Positions 37,045-45,886 of a DNA stretch of 64,000 nucleotides are shown here, piece after piece. How positions within the stretch are numbered: position 1 is the stretch's first letter; every line of letters starts with the position of its first letter. The position numbers and the translations under genes are program-made. The stretch comes from Fodinibacter sp963747405 (GTDB lineage: Bacteria > Actinomycetota > Actinomycetes > Actinomycetales > Dermatophilaceae): contig CAVVFG010000018.1 in the NCBI GenBank assembly GCA_963747405.1, positions 174,698 through 238,697 on the forward strand, in the 5' to 3' direction. The notes under the pieces were generated by a model. It had not been told where the DNA came from, did no database searches, and saw only the letters and a list, made by a program, of their open reading frames with translations.

Positions 37045-37749
37045 CTACCTCCCGGACGGCACCCCGAGGCGGCCGGCGAGGGCGAGCACGGCGTCGGCCA
37101 CGGCACCCGGGTCGACGAGGTGGTGCAGGTGCAGCGCGCCGTCGAGCACGCTCGTCGGCCAGCCGTGCTCCCGTGCGAAGGCGGTCTCCGGTGCGTACGT
37201 GTCCCCGAAGGCGAGGTAGGCCTGCGGCTGCTCGGCCCAGCCGGGCGGGGCACCGAGCCGGGAGCGGAAGTAGGAGAACGGCATCCGCCGCTCGTGCTCG
37301 CGCAGGTCGGCCAGCGCCGCCGGGTCCGGCAGCACCCGCGCGAACTCGTCCTCCGGCCACCAGCGGCTCCACGGCGGTAGCAGCCCGTCGTCGTCGGCCA
37401 GCCCCGCGAGGTGCCCGAGCATGGCCGGGGGTGCCAACGGGACCTCGTCGCCGCCGGCCGGTGGCAGGGCGGCGTCGAGGTGCACGACCGGGATGCCGGG
37501 CGCCGCGAGCGCGGCGTAGCGCCCACCGTTGCTGTGTGTCAGCAGCAGGTCCGGACGCGCGTTCTCCACGCGACCCCGGAAGGCGGCGAGCACCTGCTGC
37601 GCGTCGGCGGGGCCGTGCGGGAACGTGGCGACATCGACGGCCCCCTCGACGCGCTCGGCATCCCACAGGCGGGCGGCGAGCGCGTGGAGGAACGGCACCG
37701 CGCTCAGCCGCGGCAGCAGCGGGCTCGGCAGGAGCAGGACGCGGGTCAC
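37045..37749 (-). CDS. Alpha/beta-hydrolase-like protein next to hppD
   Basis: A 234-residue protein with a nucleophile-elbow-like motif LLLTHSNGGRYAAL (HSNGG) and later GDTYAPETAFAREHG and LDGALHLHHL with an invariant-looking His near the C-terminus, consistent with the alpha/beta-hydrolase fold. I do not recognise the subfamily. The GTG at 37749 follows hppD by 13 bases and has GAGGG upstream, so the two are co-transcribed. A role in aromatic-acid metabolism is inferred only from position. Confidence 0.65.
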   Translation of the reverse strand: MTRVLLLPSPLLPRLSAVPFLHALAARLWDAERVEGAVDVATFPHGPADAQQVLAAFRGRVENARPDLLLTHSNGGRYAALAAPGIPVVHLDAALPPAGGDEVPLAPPAMLGHLAGLADDDGLLPPWSRWWPEDEFARVLPDPAALADLREHERRMPFSYFRSRLGAPPGWAEQPQAYLAFGDTYAPETAFAREHGWPTSVLDGALHLHHLVDPGAVADAVLALAGRLGVPSGR

Positions 37750-37762
37750 GCGGCCCTCGTGC

Positions 37763-39001
37763 TCAGAGGTTGCCGCGCAGGTCCTGCTCGCGCTCGATCG
37801 ACTCGAACAGGGCCTTGAAGTTGCCCTTGCCGAAGCCGAGCGAGCCGTGCCGCTCGATGATCTCGAAGAAGACGGTCGGGCGGTCGCCGAGCGGCTTGGT
37901 GAAGATCTGCAGCAGGTAGCCGTCCTCGTCGCGGTCGACGAGGATCTTGCGCTTCTTGAGCTCCTCGACGGGCACGCGCACCTCACCGATCCGCGCCCGC
38001 AGCTCGGGGTCGTCGTAGTAGGCGTCGGGGGTGTCGAGGAACTCCACACCCTCCTTGCGCAGCTCGTCGACGGTGCGCAGGATGTCGTTCGTCGCGAGCG
38101 CGAGGTGCTGTGCGCCCGGCCCGGCGTAGAACTCGAGGTACTCGTCGATCTGGCTCTTGCGGGCCGCGACCGCCGGCTCGTTGAGCGGGAACTTGACCCG
38201 GTGGTTGCCGTTGGCGACGACCTTGCTCATCAGCGCGGAGTAGTCGGTGGCGATGTCGTCACCGATGAACTCGGCCATGTTCACGAAGCCCATGACCTTG
38301 TTGTAGTAACCGACCCACTCGTCCATCTTGCCGAGCTCGACGTTGCCGACGACGTGGTCGAGGGCCTGGAAGAGCCGCTTGGGGGCGCCGTCGCGCTTGA
38401 CGAACGTGGATGCGGCGGTGACATAGCCCGGCAGGTAGGGCCCGGCGTAGGTGACGCCGTCGACGTCGCGCTGCACGAGGGTGTGCCGGGTCTCGCCGTA
38501 GGTGGCGATGGCGGCGACGCGCACCGAGCCGTGCTCGTCGCTGAGGGTCTCGGGCTCCTGCAGCACCGTGGCGCCGGCGCTGCGGGCCTGCTCGATGCAG
38601 CGGTCGACGTCGGGCACCTCGAGCGAGATGTCGACGACGCCGTCGCCGTGCTTCGCGTGGTGGGCTATGAGCGGGCTGTCGGGGCTGACCGCGCCCGTGA
38701 GCACGAACCGGATCGAGCCGGACTTCAGCACGAACGCCTTGTGGTCGCGGGTGCCGTTCTCGGGGCCGGCGTAGGCGACGAGCTCCATGCCCCACGCGCT
38801 CTGGTAGTAGTGCGCGGCCTGGGTGGCGTTGCCGACGACGAACACCAGGGCGTCCCACCCGGTGACCGGGAAGGGGTCCTGCTTCTCGTCGTAGTCCACC
38901 AGGCCGACGAGCTGCTTGAGCTGCTGGAGGTCCAGGCCCGCCTGGCGCTCCTGCGCGGTGAGGTCGAGGTGGCTGGCCGGCGTCGTGGTCGTGTCAGTCA
39001 T
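37763..39001 (-). CDS. hppD: 4-Hydroxyphenylpyruvate dioxygenase
   Basis: A 412-residue iron(II) oxygenase that converts 4-hydroxyphenylpyruvate to homogentisate. It has two vicinal-oxygen-chelate halves; the C-terminal half carries the iron ligands in ALDHVVGNV, GAQHLALATNDI and VFFEIIERHG. NVGELGKMDEWV-like and GFGKGNFKALFESIEREQ near the end are typical. It supplies HmgA. It faces the Lrp-type regulator gene divergently across about 100 bases. Confidence 0.97.
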   Translation of the reverse strand: MTDTTTTPASHLDLTAQERQAGLDLQQLKQLVGLVDYDEKQDPFPVTGWDALVFVVGNATQAAHYYQSAWGMELVAYAGPENGTRDHKAFVLKSGSIRFVLTGAVSPDSPLIAHHAKHGDGVVDISLEVPDVDRCIEQARSAGATVLQEPETLSDEHGSVRVAAIATYGETRHTLVQRDVDGVTYAGPYLPGYVTAASTFVKRDGAPKRLFQALDHVVGNVELGKMDEWVGYYNKVMGFVNMAEFIGDDIATDYSALMSKVVANGNHRVKFPLNEPAVAARKSQIDEYLEFYAGPGAQHLALATNDILRTVDELRKEGVEFLDTPDAYYDDPELRARIGEVRVPVEELKKRKILVDRDEDGYLLQIFTKPLGDRPTVFFEIIERHGSLGFGKGNFKALFESIEREQDLRGNL

Positions 39002-39084
39002 CCGGTCACTGTGCGCGATCCGGGCACGGTGTGCAACGCGAGCCGGGTCGGGTGGTCAGGCTGCGCATGGTGTTGCCTCACTGG

Positions 39085-39095
39085 GGGTGCCACCC
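39085..39095. promoter_or_regulatory. Palindrome in the hppD-lrp intergenic region
   Basis: GGGTG-C-CACCC lies 14 bases upstream of the regulator ATG between two divergent genes. AsnC/Lrp proteins bind such short palindromes, so it is a candidate operator; no binding evidence exists here. Confidence 0.4.
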
Positions 39096-39108
39096 AGACA
39101 ATGTGACC

Positions 39109-39609
39109 ATGGCGCACCAGACCGGGGTGGACTCCCTCGACGCACGGCTCATCCGGCTGTTCACCGACGACCCGCACGTGGGGGTGCTCGGCGCCTCGCG
39201 GGCCCTGGGGGTGGCGCGCGGCACCGTGCAGGCACGGCTCGACCGGCTCCAGCAGCGTGGCGTCGTCAAGTCGTTCGCCCCCACCGTCGACGCCGGTGCG
39301 CTCGGCTACCCGGTCACCGCCTTCTGCACCCTCGAGATCCGTCAGCGCCAGGGCCACGCCCCGGTGGTCGCCCACCTCTCGGCGATCCCCGAGGTGCTCG
39401 AGATCCACTCGATCACCGGGGTCGGCGACCTCGTCGTGCGCATCGTCGCGCGCGACAACGCCGACCTCGGCCGGGTCATCGACCAGATCATCGACGACAC
39501 CCACGTGCTGCGGGCCAACACCGCGATCTGCCTGGTGACCCACCTCGACCACCGCACCGGCCCGCTCGTCGAGGTCGCGGCCCGCCGCGGCGCCGCCGAC
39601 GACGACTGA
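39109..39609 (+). CDS. Lrp/AsnC-family regulator of tyrosine catabolism
   Basis: A 166-residue regulator with an N-terminal winged helix (residues 10-60: SLDARLIRLFTDDPHVGVLGASRALGVARGTVQARL, core VARGTVQARLDRLQ) and a C-terminal RAM ligand domain (VEVLEIHSITGVGDLVVRIVA). Divergent position to hppD suggests it senses an aromatic amino acid or homogentisate and controls the pathway. I chose the ATG at 39109, the earlier in-frame extension being inside the promoter region. Confidence 0.88.
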   Translation: MAHQTGVDSLDARLIRLFTDDPHVGVLGASRALGVARGTVQARLDRLQQRGVVKSFAPTVDAGALGYPVTAFCTLEIRQRQGHAPVVAHLSAIPEVLEIHSITGVGDLVVRIVARDNADLGRVIDQIIDDTHVLRANTAICLVTHLDHRTGPLVEVAARRGAADDD

Positions 39610-39619
39610 CCCGATGGAT

Positions 39620-40826
39620 GCTCCTATGGATGTCAAGCGGCGGTGGTGAGGGTTTTCGGGGTATTGGGGACGGCTGTGAGGACGTAGTAGATCTCGCGGG
39701 CGACGAGGCGTTTCAGGCAGCGGATGATGTCCTTCTTGGACAGGCCTTCGGTGGTGCGGCGGCGCATATAGGCCTGGGTGCGGGGGTCCCAGCGCAGCCG
39801 GCAGAGCACGATCCGGTAGAGGGCGGCGTTGGCTTGGCGGTCGCCGCCGCGGTTGAGACGGTGCCGGTGGGTCTTGCCGGAGGAGGCGGGGATCGGTGCG
39901 GCCCCGCAGAGCATCGCGAACGCGGCCTCCGAGCGCAGCCGGTCGGTGTTCTCCCCGGCGGTGACCAGCAGCTGGCCGGCGGTGTCGGGGCCGACCCCGT
40001 TTAAGGCGAGCAGGGCAGGGTTGAGTGCGGCGACCAGGGGTTCGATGAGGGCGTCGAGCTCGGTGATCTCCTGGGTCAACGCGGCGTGTCGGCGGGCCAG
40101 GGAGCGCAGTGCGACCTTGGCCGCGTGGGTGGGGTCGGCGACCAGCTCGGGGTCCGGGCGCAGCGCGGCGCAGGTGCTCAGCAGCTTGCGCTTGGGCAGG
40201 CCCCGCAGCTGGGCGCGCAGGTCGTCGGGGGCGGTCACGATCAGCGTCTTGATCCGTCGTTGGCAGTCGGCGCGCTGGTCAACGGCGCTGCGCCGGGCCA
40301 CGCGGATGTTGCGCAGCGCCTCGACCTTGCCGTCGCGGACCTTGGGGACACCGGTGCGGACCCGACCCAGCGCCGCCCTGGCGGCGGCCTCGGCGTCGAT
40401 CGGGTCGGACTTGCCGGCACTGCGTCGGGTCTTGCGGTCCGGGCGGTCGACCTCGACCAGGTCAACGCCCGCGGTGCGCAGGTGCTCGGCCAGACCGGCA
40501 CCGTAGGCGCCGGTGCCCTCGACCCCGACGACCAGCACAGTGCCCCACGAGCGCAACCACACCAGCAAGGCGCGATAGCCGGCACCGGTCGCCGTGAAGG
40601 TGCGGTGGCCCAGCAACCGGCCGGTGCCGTCGATGGCGGCGGCGGTGTGGGTGTCCTGGTGGGTATCGACACCGCCAGCGATCTGAATCGGGTCCGCGGT
40701 GTTGGTCATGGTGTTGCGTGCGATGGTGGTCATCGCCGTCCTCTCACTCGACAGGTCAGGACGGCACGCACCAGCCGAGCGAGCGGACAAGACAGTGATG
40801 GGTGCCTGCTGGCACAGGCTCCTATG
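39620..40826 (-). mobile_element. IS110-family insertion element
   Basis: The element encodes a DEDD transposase (39633-40733) and is bounded by a 9-base direct repeat GCTCCTATG at 39620-39628 and 40818-40826, with no terminal inverted repeats, as expected of IS110. The non-coding stretch 40734-40826 upstream of the transposase is the long end (LE) where IS110 elements encode a bridge RNA. Exact ends are inferred from the direct repeat and could be wrong by tens of bases; LE may extend to about 40950. Confidence 0.7.
39633..40733 (-). CDS. IS110-family transposase
   Basis: A 366-residue IS110 transposase. The RuvC-like DEDD domain shows GGVDTHQDTH, VVGVEGTGAYG, VEVDRPDRKTRR and KSDPIDAEAAARA; the C-terminal Tnp domain has LLALNGVGPDTAGQLL and the catalytic Ser region APIPASSGKTHRHRLNRGG followed by QANAALYRIVL. 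The frame is intact, so it may be active. The ATG at 40733 follows GAGAGGAC. GC codon use is like its surroundings. Confidence 0.93.
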   Translation of the reverse strand: MTTIARNTMTNTADPIQIAGGVDTHQDTHTAAAIDGTGRLLGHRTFTATGAGYRALLVWLRSWGTVLVVGVEGTGAYGAGLAEHLRTAGVDLVEVDRPDRKTRRSAGKSDPIDAEAAARAALGRVRTGVPKVRDGKVEALRNIRVARRSAVDQRADCQRRIKTLIVTAPDDLRAQLRGLPKRKLLSTCAALRPDPELVADPTHAAKVALRSLARRHAALTQEITELDALIEPLVAALNPALLALNGVGPDTAGQLLVTAGENTDRLRSEAAFAMLCGAAPIPASSGKTHRHRLNRGGDRQANAALYRIVLCRLRWDPRTQAYMRRRTTEGLSKKDIIRCLKRLVAREIYYVLTAVPNTPKTLTTAA

Positions 40827-40856
40827 AGGTCACAACCCTCGTCCGGTGAGTGCAAA

Positions 40857-40946
40857 GCGAGTCCCGCAGCGGATAGACCGACAGATCCCGTTCAAGACCC
40901 TGAGGTCAGTCAGGCGGAGGGTCAGGACCACCGCTGCGGGACTCGC
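40857..40946. repeat. 16-base perfect inverted repeat
   Basis: GCGAGTCCCGCAGCGG (40857-40872) is exactly complementary in reverse to CCGCTGCGGGACTCGC (40931-40946), with 58 bases between. It lies between the IS110 element and the nucleotidase stop. It could be a structured transcript end, a palindromic target that attracted the IS, or part of its LE. Confidence 0.75.
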
Positions 40947-40960
40947 CTACATCATCACTG

Positions 40961-42823
40961 TCAGCCGGTGATGACCACCGGTTGGCCGCCGCTCACGAGG
41001 CGCCAGTCGGTGCTCGAGAAGCTCGGCGGGTCGATGACGCCCTTGGCCGTCACCCAGTCGATGAGCAGCTGGCGGATCTCGACCTGGCGGTTGTAGAGCA
41101 CCGGCGCGGTCGTGACGTTCGGGAAGCCGCCACCGCCGCTCTGCCGGTAGTTGTTGATCGCGATGACGAACCGGTCGGCCGCGCCGACGGCCGCCCCGTC
41201 GTACTGCAGGTTGGCGATCCGGGAGCCCGGCGCCTGCGCGATGTCGATGTCGTAGGTGAGCCGCGCGTCGAGGCCGCCCATGATGTCGTAGTTGTAGTCC
41301 GGAGTGCCGGTGGGCGCCGTGGGCGTCACGGCGTTGGTGACCTCGGACGCGGCGAACGGACCGGTGCCGGAGACCTGCTTGAAGTAGGTCGCCGACTTCT
41401 CCAGGTAGTCCTTGACCTGCGCCCCGGTGAACTGGATACCGAGCAGGGTGTTGTCGTAGATGTACAGGCCCGCGACGTCGCGCACGGTCACCTGGCCCGC
41501 CGGGATCGCCGCGTCCTTGTTGAACGGCGCCGCGATCGACAGCACCGCGATGCCCTCCTGCGGGGTGCCGGCCAGGGCCGCCTTGACGGTCTCGGCCTGC
41601 ACCAGGTTGATGAAGTCCATCGCGGGGGTGTCCTGGTAGCGCGAGGTGGAGGCCGACATGGCCTCGGTGCAGGTGCCGATGGGGCTGTTGACGTAGGTGA
41701 GCACCTTCTCGTGCGCCGGGCGTACCAGCGCGGCGACCTTCGGGTCCTCGGGCGCGGTGTTGGCGTTGAGCAGGGTGGCCCGCGAGGACTGCACCGTCCA
41801 CCGGCCGCGCACCTTCTCGAGGTCGAAGTCCATGACGCTGACCCGCATGCCCCAGTAGAGCGGTTCGCTGAGCAGCACGTCGCGGCCGGTCACGGTGTTG
41901 GTCACCTTGAGCTCGGGCACCTCGACGTGCGCGTGGCCGACGAGGACGGCGTCGATGTCGGGCACCTGCTCGGCGAGCAGCCGGCTGGCGTTCTCCGGGT
42001 AGGGCAGCGCGTCACCGTAGCTCGACGAGGTCGTGGCGCCGGAGTGGCACGAGACGATGACGACATCGGCGCCGGCCGCCTTCAGCCGTGGCACCATCAC
42101 CTTCGCCTGCTCGACGATGCCGGGGAAGCGCACCTTGCCCTCGACGTTCGCCTTGTCCCAGATCGCGACGCCGGGGGTGACCAGGCCCAGGATGCCGACC
42201 GTGAGCGGCTTCTCGCCGCGCACCTTGACCCGCTTGAGCACGTACGGCGGGAAGACCGGGCGACCGGTGTCCCAGTCGACCGAGTTCGCCGACAGCAGAG
42301 GGAAGTGGCACTGGCGCTGGAACGCGCGCAGGGTGTCCAGCCCGTAGTTGTACTCGTGGTTGCCCAGCGCCGCGGCGTCGTAGCCGACGGCGTTCATCGC
42401 CGTGGCCATCGGGTGCCGGCTGCCCTGGGTGATCGGCTCGATCTTGGCGAAGTAGTAGGCCAACGGGGTGCCCTGGATGGTGTCGCCCGCGTCGAGGGTG
42501 AGGCAACGGTCGGCACCCCGCTCGGCCCGCATGCTCTTGATGAGCGTGGCGGCCTTGGCGATGCCGATCTGGTTGCCCTTGCTGTCGCTGTAGGCGGCGT
42601 TGTTGAAGTAGTTCCAGTTGTAGACGTTGCCGTGCAGGTCGGTGGTGCCGAGCACGGTGAGGGTGAACTTCCCTCGGTCGTCGTGGTGCTCGTGCGGGTG
42701 CTCGTGGGCGCTGGCGGCCTGAGCGTCGGTGGCGGCGAAGAGCCCGGCGCCGCCGACCACGGCCATGGTGAGCAGCTGTCGGCGGGAGGCGGCGGAGGTG
42801 GTGTCCGTGTCGGTGTGGGTCAC
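40961..42823 (-). CDS. Secreted bifunctional nucleotidase/2',3'-cyclic phosphodiesterase-like
   Basis: A 620-residue exported metallophosphoesterase. A Tat-like signal (SRRQLLTMAVVGGAG) precedes a His-rich stretch (HEHPHEHHDD). Metal motifs are TTDLHGNV, LDAGDTIQG, GNHEYNYG, VSCHSG and GHAHVE, and a C-terminal 5'-nucleotidase substrate domain follows (IAINNYRQSGGGG). Length and DLHG match CpdB/UshA. It would release phosphate or nucleosides from extracellular nucleotides. Start GTG at 42823 is eight bases from TAGGGT. Confidence 0.9.
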   Translation of the reverse strand: MTHTDTDTTSAASRRQLLTMAVVGGAGLFAATDAQAASAHEHPHEHHDDRGKFTLTVLGTTDLHGNVYNWNYFNNAAYSDSKGNQIGIAKAATLIKSMRAERGADRCLTLDAGDTIQGTPLAYYFAKIEPITQGSRHPMATAMNAVGYDAAALGNHEYNYGLDTLRAFQRQCHFPLLSANSVDWDTGRPVFPPYVLKRVKVRGEKPLTVGILGLVTPGVAIWDKANVEGKVRFPGIVEQAKVMVPRLKAAGADVVIVSCHSGATTSSSYGDALPYPENASRLLAEQVPDIDAVLVGHAHVEVPELKVTNTVTGRDVLLSEPLYWGMRVSVMDFDLEKVRGRWTVQSSRATLLNANTAPEDPKVAALVRPAHEKVLTYVNSPIGTCTEAMSASTSRYQDTPAMDFINLVQAETVKAALAGTPQEGIAVLSIAAPFNKDAAIPAGQVTVRDVAGLYIYDNTLLGIQFTGAQVKDYLEKSATYFKQVSGTGPFAASEVTNAVTPTAPTGTPDYNYDIMGGLDARLTYDIDIAQAPGSRIANLQYDGAAVGAADRFVIAINNYRQSGGGGFPNVTTAPVLYNRQVEIRQLLIDWVTAKGVIDPPSFSSTDWRLVSGGQPVVITG

Positions 42824-42831
42824 GATCCGCG

Positions 42832-42837
42832 ACCCTA
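42832..42837 (-). promoter_or_regulatory. Leaderless -10 (TAGGGT)
   Basis: TAGGGT lies eight bases upstream of the nucleotidase GTG at 42823. Confidence 0.55.
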
Positions 42838-42910
42838 GCCCGGCATCCGGCCCGGCGCTCGTCGAGCGACCGACCGGTCGGCGAACGCCCGGTGACGCGA
42901 CGGTGCGGGC

Positions 42911-44683
42911 TCAGCGACGGCCGACGAACCACCGCCGGATGCGCTCCACCCGCTCGCGCACCTGCTCGCTCGTGGCGGCGGCCAGCTCGGGCCCACCACA
43001 CGCCCGGCGCAGGTCGAGGTGGATGGTCGCGTGCGGCGTGCCGGTCTTCGACGAGTACGCCGCCACCAGCGTGTTGAGCTCCTTGCGCTGCGCGGCCAGC
43101 GCCCGGTGGGCCGAGACCGGCGATGGCCCGGATGCCGTCGCCGCTCCCCCGCGCGCGCCCGCCGCCTTGCTCTGCCGGGCCTGGCGCTCGTGCAGCAGGG
43201 TGGCCACCTGCTCGGGCTCGAGCAGCCCGGGCAGCCCGAGGTAGTCCTGCTCCTCCTGCGACCCCACCGCGGCGTGCAGCCCGAACTGCTGGGCGTCGAA
43301 GAGCACGTGATCGAAGTGGGCGTCGCTCTCGAGCGCCTCGAACGCCGACTCCTCGGGCCCGGGGGCCTGCTCGGTGCGGTTCGCCGCCGCCAGCAGCCCC
43401 TCCTCCTGCGCCCAGAGCGAGGCCTCGTCCTGGTCGCCCGACGGCCGGTCCAGCGCGTGGTCGCGCTCCTCCTCCATGGTCGCGGCATGGCTGAGGATGA
43501 CCGGCACCGACGGGAGGAACACCGAGGCGGTCTCGCCCCGGCGGCGGGCCCGCACGAAGCGGCCGACCGCCTGCGCGAAGAACAACGGGGTCGAGGTCGA
43601 GGTGGCGTAGACCCCGACGCACAGCCGGGGCACGTCCACGCCCTCGGACACCATCCGCACCGCGACCAGCCACCGCGAGGTGCCGGTCGCGAACGACTCG
43701 ATGCCGGCGCTCGCCCCGGCGTCGTCGGAGAGCACCACCGTGGGGTCCTCGCCGGTGATGCCGCGCAGGATGCGGGCGTAGGCGCGCGCCGAGGTCTGGT
43801 TGGAGGCGATGACCATCGCACCGGCATCCGGCATGTGGCGGCGCACCTCGCTGAGCCGTGTGTCGGCGGCGGCCAGCACCGAGGGCACCCACTCCCCCTT
43901 CGGGTCGAGCGCGGTGCGCCAGGCCTGCGCGGTCTGGTCCTTGGTGAGCGGCTCACCGAGCCGCGCGGCCACCTCGTCGCCCGCCTTGGTGCGCCACCGC
44001 ATCGCGCCGCCGTAGGCGAGGAACAGCACCGGGCGCACCACGCCGTCGCGCAGTGCCGCAGCGTAGCCGTAGGAGTAGTCCGACGCCGAGCGCAGGATGC
44101 CGTCCTCCCCCAGCTCGTAGCGCACGAACGGGATCGGGTTGGTGTCGGAGCGGAACGGGGTGCCGGTGAGGGACAGCCGGCGGGTGGCCGGCTCGAAGGC
44201 CTCGCGGATGCCGTCGCCCCACGACCGCGCGTCGCCGCCGTGGTGGATCTCGTCGAGGATGACCAGGGTCGGCGTGTCCTGGGTGCGGCGCCGGTGCAGC
44301 TGCGGCTTCGAGGCGACCTGCGCGTAGGTGAGCGCGACTCCGTCGTACTCGTGCGACTGCAGGCCGCTGGAGTTGGAGAACGCCGGGTTGAGGTGGATGC
44401 CGACCCGGCCGGCCGCGTCGGACCACTGGTGCTTTAGGTGCTCGGTGGGGGCGACCACCGTGACCGCCCGGATGACGCCGCGGTCGAGCAGCTCGGTGGC
44501 GATCCGCAGGGCGTAGGTGGTCTTGCCGGCGCCGGGCGTGGCCACGGCGAGGAAGTCGCGCTCGCCGCTGCGCAGGTAGGCCGCCAGGGCCTCCTCCTGC
44601 CACGCGCGCAGTTTCGCGGCGGTACCCCACGCGGCCCGCTCGGGGAAGGCGGGGGGCAGGTGTCCGGCGGCTGAGGTACTCAT
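42911..44683 (-). CDS. Superfamily 2 DEAH-type helicase
   Basis: A 590-residue helicase. Motif I is ATPGAGKTTYAL, motif II VILDEIHHGG (DEIH), motif III LTGTPFRSD, and the later VRMVSEGVDVPRL and QAVGRFVRARRRGE are motifs V and VI. It resembles SSL2/RadD-like SF2 helicases without a nuclease. The C-terminal third is Ala/Glu-rich and uncharacterised. A role in DNA repair is likely but not demonstrated. Start ATG at 44683; a TATCGT -10-like hexamer lies upstream. Confidence 0.9.
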   Translation of the reverse strand: MSTSAAGHLPPAFPERAAWGTAAKLRAWQEEALAAYLRSGERDFLAVATPGAGKTTYALRIATELLDRGVIRAVTVVAPTEHLKHQWSDAAGRVGIHLNPAFSNSSGLQSHEYDGVALTYAQVASKPQLHRRRTQDTPTLVILDEIHHGGDARSWGDGIREAFEPATRRLSLTGTPFRSDTNPIPFVRYELGEDGILRSASDYSYGYAAALRDGVVRPVLFLAYGGAMRWRTKAGDEVAARLGEPLTKDQTAQAWRTALDPKGEWVPSVLAAADTRLSEVRRHMPDAGAMVIASNQTSARAYARILRGITGEDPTVVLSDDAGASAGIESFATGTSRWLVAVRMVSEGVDVPRLCVGVYATSTSTPLFFAQAVGRFVRARRRGETASVFLPSVPVILSHAATMEEERDHALDRPSGDQDEASLWAQEEGLLAAANRTEQAPGPEESAFEALESDAHFDHVLFDAQQFGLHAAVGSQEEQDYLGLPGLLEPEQVATLLHERQARQSKAAGARGGAATASGPSPVSAHRALAAQRKELNTLVAAYSSKTGTPHATIHLDLRRACGGPELAAATSEQVRERVERIRRWFVGRR

Positions 44684-44717
44684 GGGCGACGGCAACGATA
44701 ACCGCACCGGCGAGGTG

Positions 44718-44762
44718 ACACACCGGGGCCCCCGCCTGTCCGCGCGGGGGCCCCGGGTGTGT
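44718..44762 (-). terminator. Strong hairpin terminator of the M43 protease gene
   Basis: ACACACC followed by GGGGCCCCCGC pairs with GCGGGGGCCCC and GGTGTGT with a single bulge, giving an 18-base-pair stem. It lies between the M43 gene and the helicase promoter. Confidence 0.8.
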
Positions 44763-44798
44763 TATGCGCCGATCACTTTCGTTGCCGCGCAGCAGAAC

Positions 44799-45779
44799 TC
44801 AGGCATTGCGATACGTCATCCACGCCGCCTGCATGCGGGTCGTCTGGCCGGGGCTGAACCGGTTCATGCAGGCGTCGTCGGTGTAGTCCATGAAGTTGGT
44901 GATCGGGTCGGCGCCCGCACTGCGCGTGCACGTGTCGCGACCGGTGGGGCAGCCGAACGCCGCCGACCTCTCGGCCGGGGTGTCGCTGACGTAGTCACCG
45001 GAGCCGGAGCACCCTCCCTGGAAGGTGTGGTAGAGCCCCATCCAGTGGCCGACCTCATGGGTGGCGGTGTCGCCGAGGTTGTACGGCGCGGCGGACCCGC
45101 CGGGCAGCGACTCGTCGAGCATGACGACGCCGTCCATCGGGTCGACCGTCGACTTGGGGAAGGTCGCCCAGCCGAGCAGGCCACCGCCGAGGTCGGCGGT
45201 GTAGAGGTTGAGGGCGTTCTTGCCGCCCCGGTGCAGGGCGGTCTTCATCTCGCGCTCGGCCGTGGTGCCGTTGGTGATGCCGTTGTACCAGGCGGGGTTG
45301 TTCGTGCGGTCCACGCTGGTGGTCCTGAAGGAGAGCTTCGAGCCGCTGTACGCGGCGTTGAGCACGCTGATCTGGCCGGCCAGCTCGGAGTCGGTGAGGG
45401 CGCCCTTGCTGCCGTCGGTGATGACGTGCCAGTACACCGGCACCACGACGCCGGTGCTCGGGAACGTGCCCCCACCGCCGCCGCTCGGGGGCTTGCCCTT
45501 GCCGACGACCTGGCCCCCGGCCGTGATGGATATGCCCTTGCCGGCCATCGCCTTCTGGAAGCCGGCCTCCCGGGCGGCCGCCTGGGCGCTGGTGAGCTCG
45601 TGCGGGTCGAACCGCGCGTTCGCGTGGCGACCGGACCCGACGTCGGTGCGCGAGACGCAGGTGGCCGCGACGATGTCCTCACCGGCCATCGGCCGGGCGG
45701 AGGCGGACGTGACGGGCAGGGCGAGGCCGGCGGCGCCGAGCGCGAGCGTGGCCAGGACGGTCAGGGGACGTGAAGGCAT
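44799..45779 (-). CDS. Secreted M43 (pappalysin-type) zinc metalloprotease
   Basis: A 326-residue exported protease with an N-terminal signal peptide (PLTVLATLALGAAGLALPVTSASA) and a propeptide-like region. The zinc motif is HEVGHWMGLYHTF (HExxHxxGxxH) with the Met-turn ITNFMDYTDDACM. Four or more Cys in the catalytic domain suggest disulfides. It probably degrades extracellular proteins. The strong terminator follows its stop; the start is preceded by GAAAGG. Confidence 0.9.
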   Translation of the reverse strand: MPSRPLTVLATLALGAAGLALPVTSASARPMAGEDIVAATCVSRTDVGSGRHANARFDPHELTSAQAAAREAGFQKAMAGKGISITAGGQVVGKGKPPSGGGGGTFPSTGVVVPVYWHVITDGSKGALTDSELAGQISVLNAAYSGSKLSFRTTSVDRTNNPAWYNGITNGTTAEREMKTALHRGGKNALNLYTADLGGGLLGWATFPKSTVDPMDGVVMLDESLPGGSAAPYNLGDTATHEVGHWMGLYHTFQGGCSGSGDYVSDTPAERSAAFGCPTGRDTCTRSAGADPITNFMDYTDDACMNRFSPGQTTRMQAAWMTYRNA

Positions 45780-45886
45780 GGTGACCTTTCGGCAGGAGGT
45801 CCGCGCCGGGCCGGCGTGGTTCAGCCGAAATCTAGGGGCGCTGCGGCATGGAGGGGGTCTGCCCCTGGCAAAGGTCGGGTCAAGGC

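Noticed and set aside
40857..40946. Terminal inverted repeats of the IS
   Set aside because: Both arms lie on the same side of the transposase, and IS110 elements do not use terminal inverted repeats.
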